Notes: generated by a model from the sequence alone, not told the origin. A stretch of 64,000 nt of DNA from Oceanomicrobium pacificus (GCF_009833495.1 NZ_WUWG01000005.1:1-64000), one strand, 5' to 3'. Numbered from the stretch's first letter, positions 7,973-20,200 are shown. Translations and numbers: made by a program.

Positions 7973-8530
7973 TCAGCTCGGGCTGAGGCTCTTCACATGG
8001 GAGGCGGACAATTCGACAAGCGCGTCGGCAACATGCTGCGTGGCAATCGCATCGTCGCCGGCTGCGACCCGTTTGGCATGGGCGATGGCCAGAACCTGCG
8101 CATGGGTGCAGCCTTGCGGCGGCTCGAACTTGTAGCTTGCCAGTTCGATCAGAAGGCCGAGCGGTTCGCGGAAATAGAGACTGTCCATGAACCCCCGGTC
8201 GCGCAGGGTGACGGCGAACCCGTGGGCTTTCAGCCGCTCCTCGGCCATCCGGTAGGTGGCCTGGCTGACCGACAGGGCCAGATGGTGGACCGAGCCGACC
8301 TGCTGGTGCAGCTTGCGCTCGGAGGGTTTGCGCCCCTCGTCGGTGAAGACCGTGATCGTCGTGCCGTCGCCGCTGTCGAAATAGAGATGGCCTAGCTCCG
8401 GTTCATCGAGGTTGGGCTGCTCGAAGAACAGCGTCATGCCGAGCACGCCCTGCCAGAAATCGATGCTCGTCTGGCGATCCGCACCGTTCAGCGTCACATG
8501 GTGGATGCCCTGAACCTGAACCTTGTCCAT
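7973..8530 (-). CDS. VOC (glyoxalase/dioxygenase-fold) protein
   Basis: This 185-residue protein has a vicinal-oxygen-chelate fold. The first module begins IHHVTLNGADRQTSIDFWQGVLGM, a typical beta-alpha start with a metal-ligand His pair. The second has SVHHLALSVSQATYRMAEE, with another His, and LYFREPLGLLIELASY, where the Glu would be the remaining metal ligand. A C-terminal extension of about 45 residues is alanine-rich and not recognised. The gene sits 16 bases downstream of the CoxL-type gene and upstream of the DUF2235 gene. The reaction could be ring cleavage, isomerisation or lyase chemistry and cannot be chosen from sequence. Confidence 0.8.
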   Translation of the reverse strand: MDKVQVQGIHHVTLNGADRQTSIDFWQGVLGMTLFFEQPNLDEPELGHLYFDSGDGTTITVFTDEGRKPSERKLHQQVGSVHHLALSVSQATYRMAEERLKAHGFAVTLRDRGFMDSLYFREPLGLLIELASYKFEPPQGCTHAQVLAIAHAKRVAAGDDAIATQHVADALVELSASHVKSLSPS

Positions 8531-8546
8531 CTCGTCTCCTCCGCTG

Positions 8547-10850
8547 TTATTCGGCCGCCGCAGCGCCCTTCGCCGCGTCGATCCACTGCCACATGCGCAC
8601 CGGTGTCAGCGGCATGTCGACCCGCCGCACGCCGAGCTCCCACACCGCATCGAGCGCGGCATTGGTGACGGCCGCAAGTGCGCCGACTGTGCCCGCTTCG
8701 CCGCAGCCTTTCATGCCGATCTCATTGGCGGTCGAGGGCACCAGTTCGGCATGGAAGGGGATGTTCGGCACATCGTCGGCGCGCGGCATCGCATAGTCCA
8801 TGAACGTGCCCGACAGAAGCTGGCCGTCCGCGTCATAGACGACCTGTTCGGTCAGCGCCTGCCCGATGCCTTGCGCGACACCGCCATGGACCTGTCCTTC
8901 GGCCAGCATCGGGTTCATCAGGAAGCCGAAATCGTCGACGACAGTATACTTGACGACCTCGGTCACGCCGGTTTCGGGATCGACCTCCACCTCGGCGAAA
9001 TGGGCGCCGTTCGGATAGGACCGGCCCGGCACGACATTTTCATGCTCGGTTGCAAGCAGGTCCGCCTTGCCCTTGGCACGGGCCTTTTCCGCCAGCGCGA
9101 TCAGTTCGATCTGCCGGTCGGTGCCAGCGATATGGAAGGCGCCATCCTCGAAGATGATATCGGCAACCGCGGCTTCCAGTTCCTCTTCCGCGAGCGGGCG
9201 GAACTTGTCGATCATGATATCGGCGGTGGCGTTGATCGAACTGCCCTGCATGGTCACCGAGCGCGAACCGCCCGTGCCGCCGCCCTTGGCGATCCGGTCG
9301 CTGTCGCCCTGTACGAAGCGGATCTTGTCGAACGGAATGCCCGCGCGTTCGTGCAGGATCTGGGCAAATACCGTTTCATGGCCCTGTCCGTTCGACTGGG
9401 TGCCGACATAAAGGTCGACCATCCCGTCCTCGGCGAACTCGATCTTCGTGGTCTCGTTCTGGTCGCCGAGAATCGATTCGATGTAATAGGCGAGGCCCAG
9501 GCCGCGCAGCTTGCCGGCCTTGGCACTGTCGGCCTTGCGGGCCTCGAACCCGGCAATGTCGGCTTCAGCAATCGCGCGGTCGAGCACGCGGTTGAAATCG
9601 CCCACGTCGTAGAGCTCGCCCACCACGGTGCGATAGGGGAAGGCGTCGCGCGGGATGAAATTCTTGCGCCGCAATTCGATCCCGTCGACACCGAGCTGGC
9701 GCGCGGACCCGTCCATCAGCCGTTCCATGACGTTGATTGCCTCGGGCCGGCCAGCGCCGCGATAGGCGTCGATCTGGGTCGTGTTGGTGTAGATGCCCTC
9801 GACATTGAAGAAGACCGTCTGCACGTCATAGACGCCGGTCAGCACTTTCATCGCGACCTCGGTCTGGATGAACTGGCCGTAATTGGAATTGTAGGCGCCG
9901 AGGTTGGACAGCGAGTGGATGCGCACCGCCTGCAGCTTGTGGTCGGCGTCGAACGCGGCTTCGGCCGTGGTCACGAGGTCGCGGGCGCCATTGTCGGTCA
10001 GGAGCGCCTCGCCGCGTTCCGACATCCAGCGCACCGCCCGACCGAAGAGCCGCGCGGCCATCGCGGTGACGTAATATTCGGGATAGTCGAAGGCCTTCAT
10101 GCCGAAGCCGCCGCCCACGTCCGGATTGGTGATCCGGATCTGGCCCGCATCGATATTGAGCACCCGTGCCAGTTCGTCCTTGGTGCCCCAGACGCCCTGA
10201 CCGTTGATCGACAGGTGGATCCGGTCGCCTTCGGGCTCCGCAAAGGCCCCGCGCGGCTCCAGCGAAGCCGCAAAGACGCGGTTGTTCACAAGCTCCACAC
10301 GGGTGGTGAAGGCCGCACCGTCGAAAGCGGCGCTGGTGGCATCCTCGTCCCCGAATGACCAGTCAAAGGCGCGGTTGTCCGGCGCCTCTGGGTGGATCGC
10401 GGTGCCGCCCACAGCGGTGTCCACATGGACGGGCTTGTCGTCGAAATCCACGTCCACCAGTTCGAGCGCGTCGCGCAATTGCGCCTGGCTCTCGGCGATG
10501 ATGGCAACGACCGCTTCCCCGACGAAGCGGACCGTGTCGGTGGCAAGGATCGGGCGCACCGGTGCCGCGGCCTTGCTGCCGTCGCGGTTCTTCAGCGTGT
10601 CGAAGGCCATGCTGTTCTCGAACCCCGCCGCGGTGATGTCCTCGGCCGTCAAAACGCCGATGACGCCATCGGCCTCGCGCGCGTCGCTGACATCGAGATG
10701 GGTGATCGCGGCATGGGCCACGGGCGAGCGGAAAAAGCCGACATAGGCCGCACCGTCCGGCACGATATCATCGACATAGCGTCCCTCTCCGGTCAGGAAC
10801 CGCAGGTCTTCCTTGCGGCGGACGGATTGGCTGATACCGAATTTCTTCAT
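8547..10850 (-). CDS. Xanthine dehydrogenase-family molybdopterin-binding subunit (CoxL-like, form II)
   Basis: This 767-residue large subunit of a molybdenum hydroxylase shows an N-terminal aldehyde oxidase/xanthine dehydrogenase a/b hammerhead domain (about 20-130) followed by the molybdopterin-binding domain. Motifs include GGGFGMK (about 246-252), AYRGAGRPE (362-370), and MKGCGEAGTVG with the catalytic Glu near 718. The AYRGAGR loop replaces the AYXCSFR loop of true (form I) CO dehydrogenase, so CO oxidation is unlikely. Small FeS and medium FAD subunits are absent from the window, although these enzymes normally need them. The gene leads a probable operon with the VOC and DUF2235 genes. 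The substrate is unknown. Confidence 0.88.
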   Translation of the reverse strand: MKKFGISQSVRRKEDLRFLTGEGRYVDDIVPDGAAYVGFFRSPVAHAAITHLDVSDAREADGVIGVLTAEDITAAGFENSMAFDTLKNRDGSKAAAPVRPILATDTVRFVGEAVVAIIAESQAQLRDALELVDVDFDDKPVHVDTAVGGTAIHPEAPDNRAFDWSFGDEDATSAAFDGAAFTTRVELVNNRVFAASLEPRGAFAEPEGDRIHLSINGQGVWGTKDELARVLNIDAGQIRITNPDVGGGFGMKAFDYPEYYVTAMAARLFGRAVRWMSERGEALLTDNGARDLVTTAEAAFDADHKLQAVRIHSLSNLGAYNSNYGQFIQTEVAMKVLTGVYDVQTVFFNVEGIYTNTTQIDAYRGAGRPEAINVMERLMDGSARQLGVDGIELRRKNFIPRDAFPYRTVVGELYDVGDFNRVLDRAIAEADIAGFEARKADSAKAGKLRGLGLAYYIESILGDQNETTKIEFAEDGMVDLYVGTQSNGQGHETVFAQILHERAGIPFDKIRFVQGDSDRIAKGGGTGGSRSVTMQGSSINATADIMIDKFRPLAEEELEAAVADIIFEDGAFHIAGTDRQIELIALAEKARAKGKADLLATEHENVVPGRSYPNGAHFAEVEVDPETGVTEVVKYTVVDDFGFLMNPMLAEGQVHGGVAQGIGQALTEQVVYDADGQLLSGTFMDYAMPRADDVPNIPFHAELVPSTANEIGMKGCGEAGTVGALAAVTNAALDAVWELGVRRVDMPLTPVRMWQWIDAAKGAAAAE

Positions 10851-11097
10851 GTCGCGGATCCTCTCGTGGCGACGGCGGGGCTGCCGTCTGGGCCTTGATC
10901 ATGGTGTAACGATCAACCCCGTCCGGCTCAATGGGTTCTCCGCCGCTTGCAAAAAATTGACCGGTTGATGCCGGAACCGGGCGCGCTGCAGCGTGACGTC
11001 GCGGGCGCGGGCATGTTCTGGCGGGTTTCATCCCCGGCCAAACCCCGCTAGAACGCATCGACCCGATCAATCGACACAGTATGCCGGTGAGCCAACC

Positions 11098-13995
<2,898 letters not shown>

Positions 13996-14022
13996 CGCCG
14001 CACCGGCGACATGATTGAGAGG

Positions 14023-14049
14023 AAAGGCACCTTTTGGGGTGCCTTTTTT
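14023..14049 (+). terminator. Intrinsic terminator after valS
   Basis: AGGCACC (14025-14031) pairs with GGTGCCT (14038-14044), and the stem is flanked by A's on the 5' side and followed by a T-run to 14049. It is a classic rho-independent terminator separating valS from the transporter gene. Confidence 0.9.
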
Positions 14050-14090
14050 CTGCCGGCCCGGTCCGGGCCCACCCTTTGCAGGAGCATCAG

Positions 14091-15311
14091 ATGACCGACC
14101 CCGACGCAGACCGCGCGGCGCTGGCCGACCATTGGGGCTTTGTGAGCCTCCTTGGCGGCCTGTCCGCGCTGACCGCCTTTTCCATCGATATCATGATGCC
14201 GGCCGCCGGGATCATCGCGGCGGAACTGGGCGTGCCGGCACGGCTCGGCGGGCTGATCATCGGCGTCTACCTGCTCGGCTATGCGGTGGGGCAGCTTTTC
14301 TGGGGGCTCCTGTCGGACGCGTATGGGCGGCGGCCCGCGCTTCTGGCGTCGCTCGGCCTGTTCGTGGCGGCGTCGGTCGGCTGTGCGCTGGTGCAGGATT
14401 TCACCGCACTGCTCGTTTTGCGCGTGGCGCAGGGGCTGGCGGCAGGTGCGCCGGTGATCGCGCGTGCAATCGTCCGCGATATCGGCCATGGCGACGTGGC
14501 GGCGAAACTGCTCGCGGTCCTGATGGCGGTCACGGCCATTGCGCCGATCCTCGCCCCGGTGATCGGAGCCGGGCTTTTGGAACTGTTCTCCTGGCGGGCG
14601 AGCTTTGTCGTGCTGGCGCTGGGCGGCATCGTGCTCCTTGGCCTGTCATGGCGGATGGGGCAGGAGACGATGGCTCAGGCACGACCCGAGCGCTTCAGCC
14701 TGCGCTTCGTGGCCTCGGCGAGCCGCTACCTCTTCGCACAGCGCGACTTTCTGGTCGGCATGGGCGTGTCGAGTTTCACCTTCGGCGGCTATGCGTCCGT
14801 CCTGTCGCTCGGCGCAGTCGTGGTGGGCGAGGGCTACGGCTTGTCGCCGTCCGGATTCTCCGCCGTTTTCGCGCTCGGTGCGCTCTTCATTCTTGGCGGG
14901 TCGCTCTTCGTCCGGATGCTCGTCGGCCGTCTCGGCCTGCGGCGGATCGGTACCATCGCTGCGGCCACGCTCGGCGCGGCGGTACTGGTCCACGGGACCT
15001 ATCTGTTCGTGACGCCGGGTCTTGCCGCCTTCTGGCTCGCGGTCTGCCTTTACATGCTGGCTTTCGGGCTGGTTCTGCCGTCTGCCCAGGCGGTGGCCAT
15101 CGAACCAGCGGCGGAAATGCCGGGTTTTGCCTCCTCGCTGCTCGGCGCGCTCCTGATGCTGTTCGGGGCTGGCGGGGCCGGTGTGGCCGCCGCGCTTTTC
15201 GACGGCACCCACAGGGCGATCAGCATGACAATGGTGCTCTTCGGTGCGGCGGCGATTGCCTGTCTCGTCGCGGGGCGGCTATATGATCGCAGGAGAGTTG
15301 CCGGAGCTTGA
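14091..15311 (+). CDS. Bcr/CflA-family MFS drug-resistance transporter
   Basis: This 406-residue major-facilitator protein has about 12 hydrophobic segments. The N-terminal half carries FSIDIMMPAAGIIAAELGV and the loop WGLLSDAYGRRPALL, the MFS motif A as found in Bcr/CflA drug:proton antiporters. RVAQGLAAGAPVIARAIVRD is the subfamily signature in transmembrane helix 4. The start is set by AGGAG at 14080-14084, seven bases before ATG 14091. The stop lies two bases before the next ATG, so the downstream aminotransferase is translationally coupled. The substrate is not predictable. Confidence 0.88.
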   Translation: MTDPDADRAALADHWGFVSLLGGLSALTAFSIDIMMPAAGIIAAELGVPARLGGLIIGVYLLGYAVGQLFWGLLSDAYGRRPALLASLGLFVAASVGCALVQDFTALLVLRVAQGLAAGAPVIARAIVRDIGHGDVAAKLLAVLMAVTAIAPILAPVIGAGLLELFSWRASFVVLALGGIVLLGLSWRMGQETMAQARPERFSLRFVASASRYLFAQRDFLVGMGVSSFTFGGYASVLSLGAVVVGEGYGLSPSGFSAVFALGALFILGGSLFVRMLVGRLGLRRIGTIAAATLGAAVLVHGTYLFVTPGLAAFWLAVCLYMLAFGLVLPSAQAVAIEPAAEMPGFASSLLGALLMLFGAGGAGVAAALFDGTHRAISMTMVLFGAAAIACLVAGRLYDRRRVAGA

Positions 15312-15313
15312 CC

Positions 15314-16420
15314 ATGCCGCCCAGACTGACCCCGCTTGTCGAAAGCCTGCCCGCCACGGTGCCCTTTGTCGGGCCGGAAACACAGGAGCGCACGCGTGGG
15401 CGGGCTTTTGCCGCGCGGCTCGGCGCGAATGAAAACGTGTTCGGCCCATCGCCGGACGCGGTGGCCGCAATGGCTGCGGCGGATGCGGGCATCTGGTGCT
15501 ATGGCGATCCGGAAAACCACGATCTGAAAATGGCGCTGGCGGCCCATCACGGGATCCCGCCCGAGACCATCATGGTGGGGGAGGGGATCGACGCGCTCTT
15601 GGGCTATCTGGTCCGCCTGATCGTGACGCCCGGCACGCCGGTCGTGACTTCGGCCGGTGCCTATCCGACCTTCAACTACCATGTGGCGGGTTTCGGCGGG
15701 ACAGTCCATGCCGTGCCCTATCGTGATGATGCAGAGGATCCCGACGCGATCCTGAACGCCCTGCGCGATACGGGCGCGCCTTTGGCCTATTTCGCCAATC
15801 CCGACAACCCGATGGGCAGCTGGCATCCGGCGGACCGCGTGCAGGCGCTGATCGACGGCGTGCCCGAAAATGCGCTCCTCTGTCTTGACGAGGCCTATAT
15901 CGAGTTTGCGCCCGCGGGCACCGCGCCGCCGCTCGACCCCGACAATGACCGCGTGATCCGGATGCGGACCTTTTCCAAAGCCTACGGGATGGCTGGCGCG
16001 CGCGTGGGCTATGCGATCGGCCATCCGGACCTGATTGCGGCTTTCAACAAGATCCGCAACCATTTCGGGATGAACCGCAGCGCGCAGGCCGGGGCGCTGG
16101 CGGCACTGGCCGATCAGGACTGGCTGGCGGCCACCGTGTCGCGGGTCGAGGACGCGCGCGACCGCCTGTCGGCCATCGCACGCGAAAACGGACTGGCACC
16201 GCTGCCGTCGGCGACCAATTTCGTGACCATCGACTGTGGCGGGGACGGGGACCGGGCGCGGGCCATACTGGCGGCCCTGATCGAGCGCGACATATTCGTG
16301 CGCATGCCCTTCGTCGCGCCGCAGGACCGCTGCATCCGCCTGTCAGCCGGGCGGCCAGACGATCTCGACCTGCTGGCCGAGCGGCTGCCCGAGGCACTGG
16401 CCGCGGTCGGTCCCGCCTGA
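15314..16420 (+). CDS. PLP-dependent aminotransferase, HisC-like
   Basis: This 368-residue class I/II aminotransferase most resembles histidinol-phosphate aminotransferases. Visible features are LGANENVFGPSP near the N-terminus, YGDPENHDLK, PDNPMGSW, the acidic CLDEAYIEF segment, and the PLP Lys in FSKAYGMAGARVGYAIG. The start is ATG 15314 after GGAG (15303-15306). A TTG six bases upstream is also possible. Other histidine genes are absent and the gene is coupled to a transporter, so the physiological substrate could differ from histidinol phosphate. It converges with the next gene with only seven bases between the stops. Confidence 0.82.
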   Translation: MPPRLTPLVESLPATVPFVGPETQERTRGRAFAARLGANENVFGPSPDAVAAMAAADAGIWCYGDPENHDLKMALAAHHGIPPETIMVGEGIDALLGYLVRLIVTPGTPVVTSAGAYPTFNYHVAGFGGTVHAVPYRDDAEDPDAILNALRDTGAPLAYFANPDNPMGSWHPADRVQALIDGVPENALLCLDEAYIEFAPAGTAPPLDPDNDRVIRMRTFSKAYGMAGARVGYAIGHPDLIAAFNKIRNHFGMNRSAQAGALAALADQDWLAATVSRVEDARDRLSAIARENGLAPLPSATNFVTIDCGGDGDRARAILAALIERDIFVRMPFVAPQDRCIRLSAGRPDDLDLLAERLPEALAAVGPA

Positions 16421-16427
16421 AGGGGCG

Positions 16428-17666
16428 TCAACCGGTCCGGCCGACCTCTGCGGCCGCCGTCTCGATCTGTGCCGCGGCGATCGCATCCGCCGCGGCATCA
16501 AGCGCACCGCGCCCGTGCGGAATGGCCAGCGCCTTCAGGCCCGCATCGAGCGTGGCCAGCGCGCCCAAGATCATCGGCGGGTTCAGGTGCCCCATATGGC
16601 CGATCCGGAAGACCGAGCGACCCTGCATCGTGCGGTCATTGCTGAACCCGAGACCGACACCGAGCGTCAGGCCCGACTGTTCCTCGCACCAGCGGCGCAG
16701 AACGCTGGCGTCGACCCCGTCGAGATGCAGCGTCGTCACCGCCGGCGAGCGATAGGCCGGATCTGCGATATTGAACCGCATCGGCCCGTCTGCAGCCCAT
16801 GCTGTCACGGCCGCGCCGACGGCCCCCTGAAGGGCGCGGTGGCGGTGCCAGACATGCTCCAGCCCTTCCTCGTGCAGGATCATGGTCAGGCTTTCGCGCA
16901 GCCCGAACAGGTGGTGGGTCGGCGCGGTGCCGGCGAATTTCTGGTAGAACATGCCGCCATGGACGCGCGGCTCCCAGTTCCAGTAGGCGGAGTGGCGTTT
17001 CTTCGCGCGCTGCACCCGCTCGGCCTTCTCGTTGTGGAAGGTGAGCCCGAGCCCCGGCGGGACCATCAATCCTTTCTGGCTGGCACCGATGGTGACATCG
17101 ACACCCCAGGCGTCCATCTCGTAGCGCGCGCAGCCGAGGCTGGCGATGCAATCCACCATGAAAAGCGCATCATGGCCGGCGGCATCGATCGCGGCGCGCA
17201 GCGCGGGGATATTGTTGTGGACCGAGGTGGATGTGTCTGTCTGCACCACGAGGATCGCCTTGATCCGACCAGCATCAGGCTGGCGCAAACGGTCCTCCAG
17301 CCAGTGCGGGTCGGCATGGCCGTCCATCCCGAAATCCTTGCATTCGGCGATCACGCCATGCGCCTCGGCCATTTCCGCCCAGCCGGCACCAAAACGCCCC
17401 GTGGTCAGGACAAGGATATGGTCGCCCTCCTCCATCAGGTTCGACACAGAGGCTTCCCATGCGCCGTGGCCGTTCGACAGGTAGATGACCGGATGGAAGG
17501 CAGTGCCCGCGAGACGGCGCAGATCGGCATAGATCCCGTCAGCCATATCCACCAGCTCGCCTTCGTAAATGTTCGGCGAGGCGCGGTGCATGGCATTCAG
17601 CACCCGGTCGGGGATCACCGAGGGACCGGGGATAGATCGCAGGTCGCGGCCGTTGGAGAGGGACAT
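16428..17666 (-). CDS. Class V aminotransferase, serine-glyoxylate/alanine-glyoxylate type
   Basis: This 412-residue fold-type I PLP enzyme has IPGPSVIPDRVLNAM at the N-terminus, the usual start of serine-glyoxylate and alanine-glyoxylate aminotransferases. Other motifs are YLSNGHGAWEASVSNL, FMVDCIASLG with the PLP-contacting Asp, and the PLP Lys in GASQKGLMVPPGLG. In this clade such enzymes feed the serine cycle or glycine/glyoxylate metabolism. No serine-cycle neighbours are present. A single-gene transcript is likely, with a spacer of about 80 bases on its 5' side toward the glycosyltransferase. Confidence 0.85.
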   Translation of the reverse strand: MSLSNGRDLRSIPGPSVIPDRVLNAMHRASPNIYEGELVDMADGIYADLRRLAGTAFHPVIYLSNGHGAWEASVSNLMEEGDHILVLTTGRFGAGWAEMAEAHGVIAECKDFGMDGHADPHWLEDRLRQPDAGRIKAILVVQTDTSTSVHNNIPALRAAIDAAGHDALFMVDCIASLGCARYEMDAWGVDVTIGASQKGLMVPPGLGLTFHNEKAERVQRAKKRHSAYWNWEPRVHGGMFYQKFAGTAPTHHLFGLRESLTMILHEEGLEHVWHRHRALQGAVGAAVTAWAADGPMRFNIADPAYRSPAVTTLHLDGVDASVLRRWCEEQSGLTLGVGLGFSNDRTMQGRSVFRIGHMGHLNPPMILGALATLDAGLKALAIPHGRGALDAAADAIAAAQIETAAAEVGRTG

Positions 17667-17748
17667 CAGGCAGGCTCCGGGATGGTTGTCGGCGTCAGGT
17701 TAGCAAAGCACATCAGGCGGGAAAATCGGATTCCGCTGATGGGCGGGA

Positions 17749-18453
17749 TCACGAATTGTCGTGGTTCGACTGCGCGCCATAGCTGCGCGCCAGCGTCTCC
17801 GGATCGGCGCCGAACAGATAGCGCAGGAGCGTCCAGAGGTTCGCACTGCCGCGCCGCAGCCAGCCCTCGGCGCGGTAGCGGTCCGCGCCTGTGGTCACGC
17901 GGCCGGGCAGGGCCGTCATCCGGCCGCGCAATTTCCGGGCGAGCGCCACATCCTCCATCAGTGGAATGGCCGGGTAGCCGCCCGCGTCAGAGTAGAGCTT
18001 GCGCGGCAGGAACAGGCCCTGATCGCCATAGGGCAGGCCGAGAAGCCGCGACCGGAGGTTGGCCCATCCGGCCACGATCCGCGCAGGCAGGCCGGGATCA
18101 TCGAAGCCGAGCCGGAACCAGCCTGCCCGGTCCGGACGGGCCCGCATATGCGCGCGGAGCATGTCCGGCCACCCGTCGGGCAGCACCGTGTCGGCATGCA
18201 GGATCAGGAACCAGTCGCCACGGGCCGCGGCAACACCTGCGGCAAGTTGCGTGCCGCGTCCGGGCGCCGTTTTTACCAGCGTGGCGCCAGCCGCATCGGC
18301 AATGCCGGCGATGTCATCCTTCGACCCGCCATCGGCGAGGATGAGTTCGCATATCAGCCCCTCGGTCAGCCCGCTTGCCAGCCCCCCGAGCGTCGGGCCG
18401 ATCCGGTCGGCGGCGTTCAGGGTCGGGATGATGACGGAAACAGGTGCAGGCAT
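17749..18453 (-). CDS. TIGR04283-type glycosyltransferase family 2 protein
   Basis: This 234-residue GT-A glycosyltransferase starts SVIIPTLNAADRIGPTL. The metal-binding acidic motif is LHADTVLPDGW, and GLPYGDQGLFLPR and IPLMEDVALARKLR are characteristic of the TIGR04283 (arsenosugar-associated) subfamily, as I recall it. That family often accompanies a DUF2064/TIGR04282 partner and arsenosugar genes. None is visible here, so a link to arsenic chemistry is only a family label. The gene is divergent from ygfZ with an 85-base spacer. Confidence 0.8.
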   Translation of the reverse strand: MPAPVSVIIPTLNAADRIGPTLGGLASGLTEGLICELILADGGSKDDIAGIADAAGATLVKTAPGRGTQLAAGVAAARGDWFLILHADTVLPDGWPDMLRAHMRARPDRAGWFRLGFDDPGLPARIVAGWANLRSRLLGLPYGDQGLFLPRKLYSDAGGYPAIPLMEDVALARKLRGRMTALPGRVTTGADRYRAEGWLRRGSANLWTLLRYLFGADPETLARSYGAQSNHDNS

Positions 18454-18538
18454 GATCTTGGCGGCTCACCGCGGATTTGCGGGGGTGAAACGGGACAATC
18501 ATCCCTATATGCACGAGGGACGGCCAAAAGGAGAGACC

Positions 18539-19327
18539 ATGCAGGGCTATGTCAGGCTTTCGCGGCAGGTGTTGCGGCTCGGCGACGTGGATGCGGAGCG
18601 TTTTTTGCAGGATCTGGTGACGAACGATATCACGCGGACAGGCGACGGTGCTGTCTATGCCGCGCTCCTGTCACCGCAGGGCAAATATCTGTTCGATTTT
18701 TTCATTCTGAGGGGCGAGGCGGGCGACGGGTTCCTGCTCGACGTCGCCGCGGAGCGCGCGGCGGCGCTCGCGCAGCGACTGTCCATGTACCGCTTGCGCG
18801 CCAAGGTCAGCATTGATCAGACCGATCTGCAGGTCGTGCAGCTCTTCGGTCCGGTGCCCGATCAGGGACGTGCCGTGCCCGACCCGCGCGACCCTGAACT
18901 GGGGCATCGGCTCTATCTGCCCGCGGGAGCCGATCTGTCGGCGCTGGGCGCGGAACTGCCCCTGTCCGCGCTTGACGCGCGCCGGGTGGCGCTCGGCGTG
19001 CCGGAGACCGGCGCCGAACTGGTGCCGGACGAGACCTATATCCTCGAGGCCGGATTCGAGCGCCTCGGCGGCGTCGATTTCCGCAAGGGCTGCTATGTCG
19101 GGCAGGAAGTCACGGCGCGGATGAAGCACAAGACCGAGTTGCGCAAGGGGCTTGTCCGCGTCGCTGTGGACGGGCCGGCACCCGCACCCGGAACGCTGGT
19201 GGAGCGCGACGGCCGCCCCGCCGGCACGCTCTACACGGTCGCGGAGGGCGCGGGTCTGGCCCATCTGCGCTTCGACCGCGCCGAGGGCGAAATGGTGGCC
19301 GGCGACGCGCGGGTCACAAGGCTCTGA
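18539..19327 (+). CDS. ygfZ: YgfZ-type folate-binding Fe-S repair protein
   Basis: This 262-residue GcvT-like protein uses tetrahydrofolate in iron-sulfur cluster maintenance. The diagnostic motif KGCYVGQE is at residues 183-190, inside GGVDFRKGCYVGQEVTARM. The N-terminal folate-binding module (VLRLGDVDAERFLQDLVTND) and the short C-terminal beta barrel (PAGTLYTVAEGAGLAHLR) are both present. ATG 18539 follows AAAAGGAGAG. The gene is divergent from the glycosyltransferase and convergent with the inositol monophosphatase gene. Confidence 0.9.
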   Translation: MQGYVRLSRQVLRLGDVDAERFLQDLVTNDITRTGDGAVYAALLSPQGKYLFDFFILRGEAGDGFLLDVAAERAAALAQRLSMYRLRAKVSIDQTDLQVVQLFGPVPDQGRAVPDPRDPELGHRLYLPAGADLSALGAELPLSALDARRVALGVPETGAELVPDETYILEAGFERLGGVDFRKGCYVGQEVTARMKHKTELRKGLVRVAVDGPAPAPGTLVERDGRPAGTLYTVAEGAGLAHLRFDRAEGEMVAGDARVTRL

Positions 19328-19353
19328 CGGATAAACCTCTCAAGCCGCAGAAA

Positions 19354-19391
19354 TGAAAAAACCCCGCAGGCGCTGGCCGGCGGGGTTCGAA
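19354..19391 (-). terminator. Intrinsic terminator for the monophosphatase gene
   Basis: AACCCCGC (19360-19367) pairs with GCGGGGTT (19380-19387). On the minus strand the stem is followed by a T-run (plus-strand A's at 19355-19360), so it terminates leftward transcription from the inositol monophosphatase gene. It may also stop ygfZ readthrough. Confidence 0.8.
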
Positions 19392-19411
19392 ATTTCACGT
19401 AGCGGGACCTG

Positions 19412-20200
19412 TCAGTCGCGGATGATCTTTGCGAAATTGGCAAACACCGGCTCGTTGGCGCAGATCAGGTCGCCCGAGGTCACCGGGTTCGTGTCCTCTT
19501 CCAGCCCGTCGATCAGCCCGCCGGCCTCGCGCACCAGCAGAATGCCCGCCGCCACGTCCCAGGCGTGCAGGTTCCGCTCCCAGTAGCCGTCGAGCCGGCC
19601 GGCCGCCACATAGGCCAGGTCGAGCGATGCCGCGCCCCAGCGGCGCACGCCGGCGCAGACCGGCATCAGCCGGGCGAGGTCCTGCAGCGTCTCGGGCAAG
19701 TCGGCGCGGCCGCCAAAGGGGACGCCGGTTGCAAAGAGCATCTCGATCATGTTGCGCCGGCCGGAGGTGCGGATGCGGCTGTCGTTCAGCCAGGCGCCGG
19801 ACCCTTTCTCGGAGGTGAACATCTCGTCTTTCACCGGGTCGTAGACGACGGCGGCGACGATCTCGCCCTTATGCTCCAGCGCGATCGAGACGGCCCAGTG
19901 CGGCAGCCCGTGCAGGAAGTTCGACGTGCCGTCGAGCGGGTCCACGATCCAGCGCCGCGTCGGGTCCGTTCCGGCACTTCCGCCGGTTTCCTCTCCGAGC
20001 CAGCCATAGTTCGGGCGGGCCTCGGTCAGCGTCTCGCGGATCAGCTGTTCGGCTTTCATGTCGGCGCGGCTGACGAAATCGCCGGCGCCCTTCATCGACA
20101 CCTGGAGGTTCTCGACCTCACCGAAATCGCGCACCAGCGACCGGCCCGCGATGCGCGCGGCCTTGATCATGATGTTCAGATTGGCGGATGCCACCGACAT
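19412..20200 (-). CDS. Inositol monophosphatase family protein (SuhB-like)
   Basis: This 262-residue Mg2+-dependent phosphatase has the signature acidic residues: GEET (Glu70/Glu71), IVDPLDGTSNF (Asp87 and Asp90) and HAWDVAAGILLVREAGG near residue 218. In Proteobacteria SuhB-type proteins act as inositol-1-phosphatase and can modulate rRNA antitermination. Only the phosphatase fold is visible here. ATG 20200 follows AAGGAGCAATGGC. The gene is monocistronic, with a terminator right after it. Confidence 0.9.
   Translation of the reverse strand: MSVASANLNIMIKAARIAGRSLVRDFGEVENLQVSMKGAGDFVSRADMKAEQLIRETLTEARPNYGWLGEETGGSAGTDPTRRWIVDPLDGTSNFLHGLPHWAVSIALEHKGEIVAAVVYDPVKDEMFTSEKGSGAWLNDSRIRTSGRRNMIEMLFATGVPFGGRADLPETLQDLARLMPVCAGVRRWGAASLDLAYVAAGRLDGYWERNLHAWDVAAGILLVREAGGLIDGLEEDTNPVTSGDLICANEPVFANFAKIIRD

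Noticed and set aside
8523-10358. 611-codon plus-strand frame opposite the CoxL-type gene
   Set aside because: It is the complement of a motif-rich molybdoenzyme gene, with no domain of its own.
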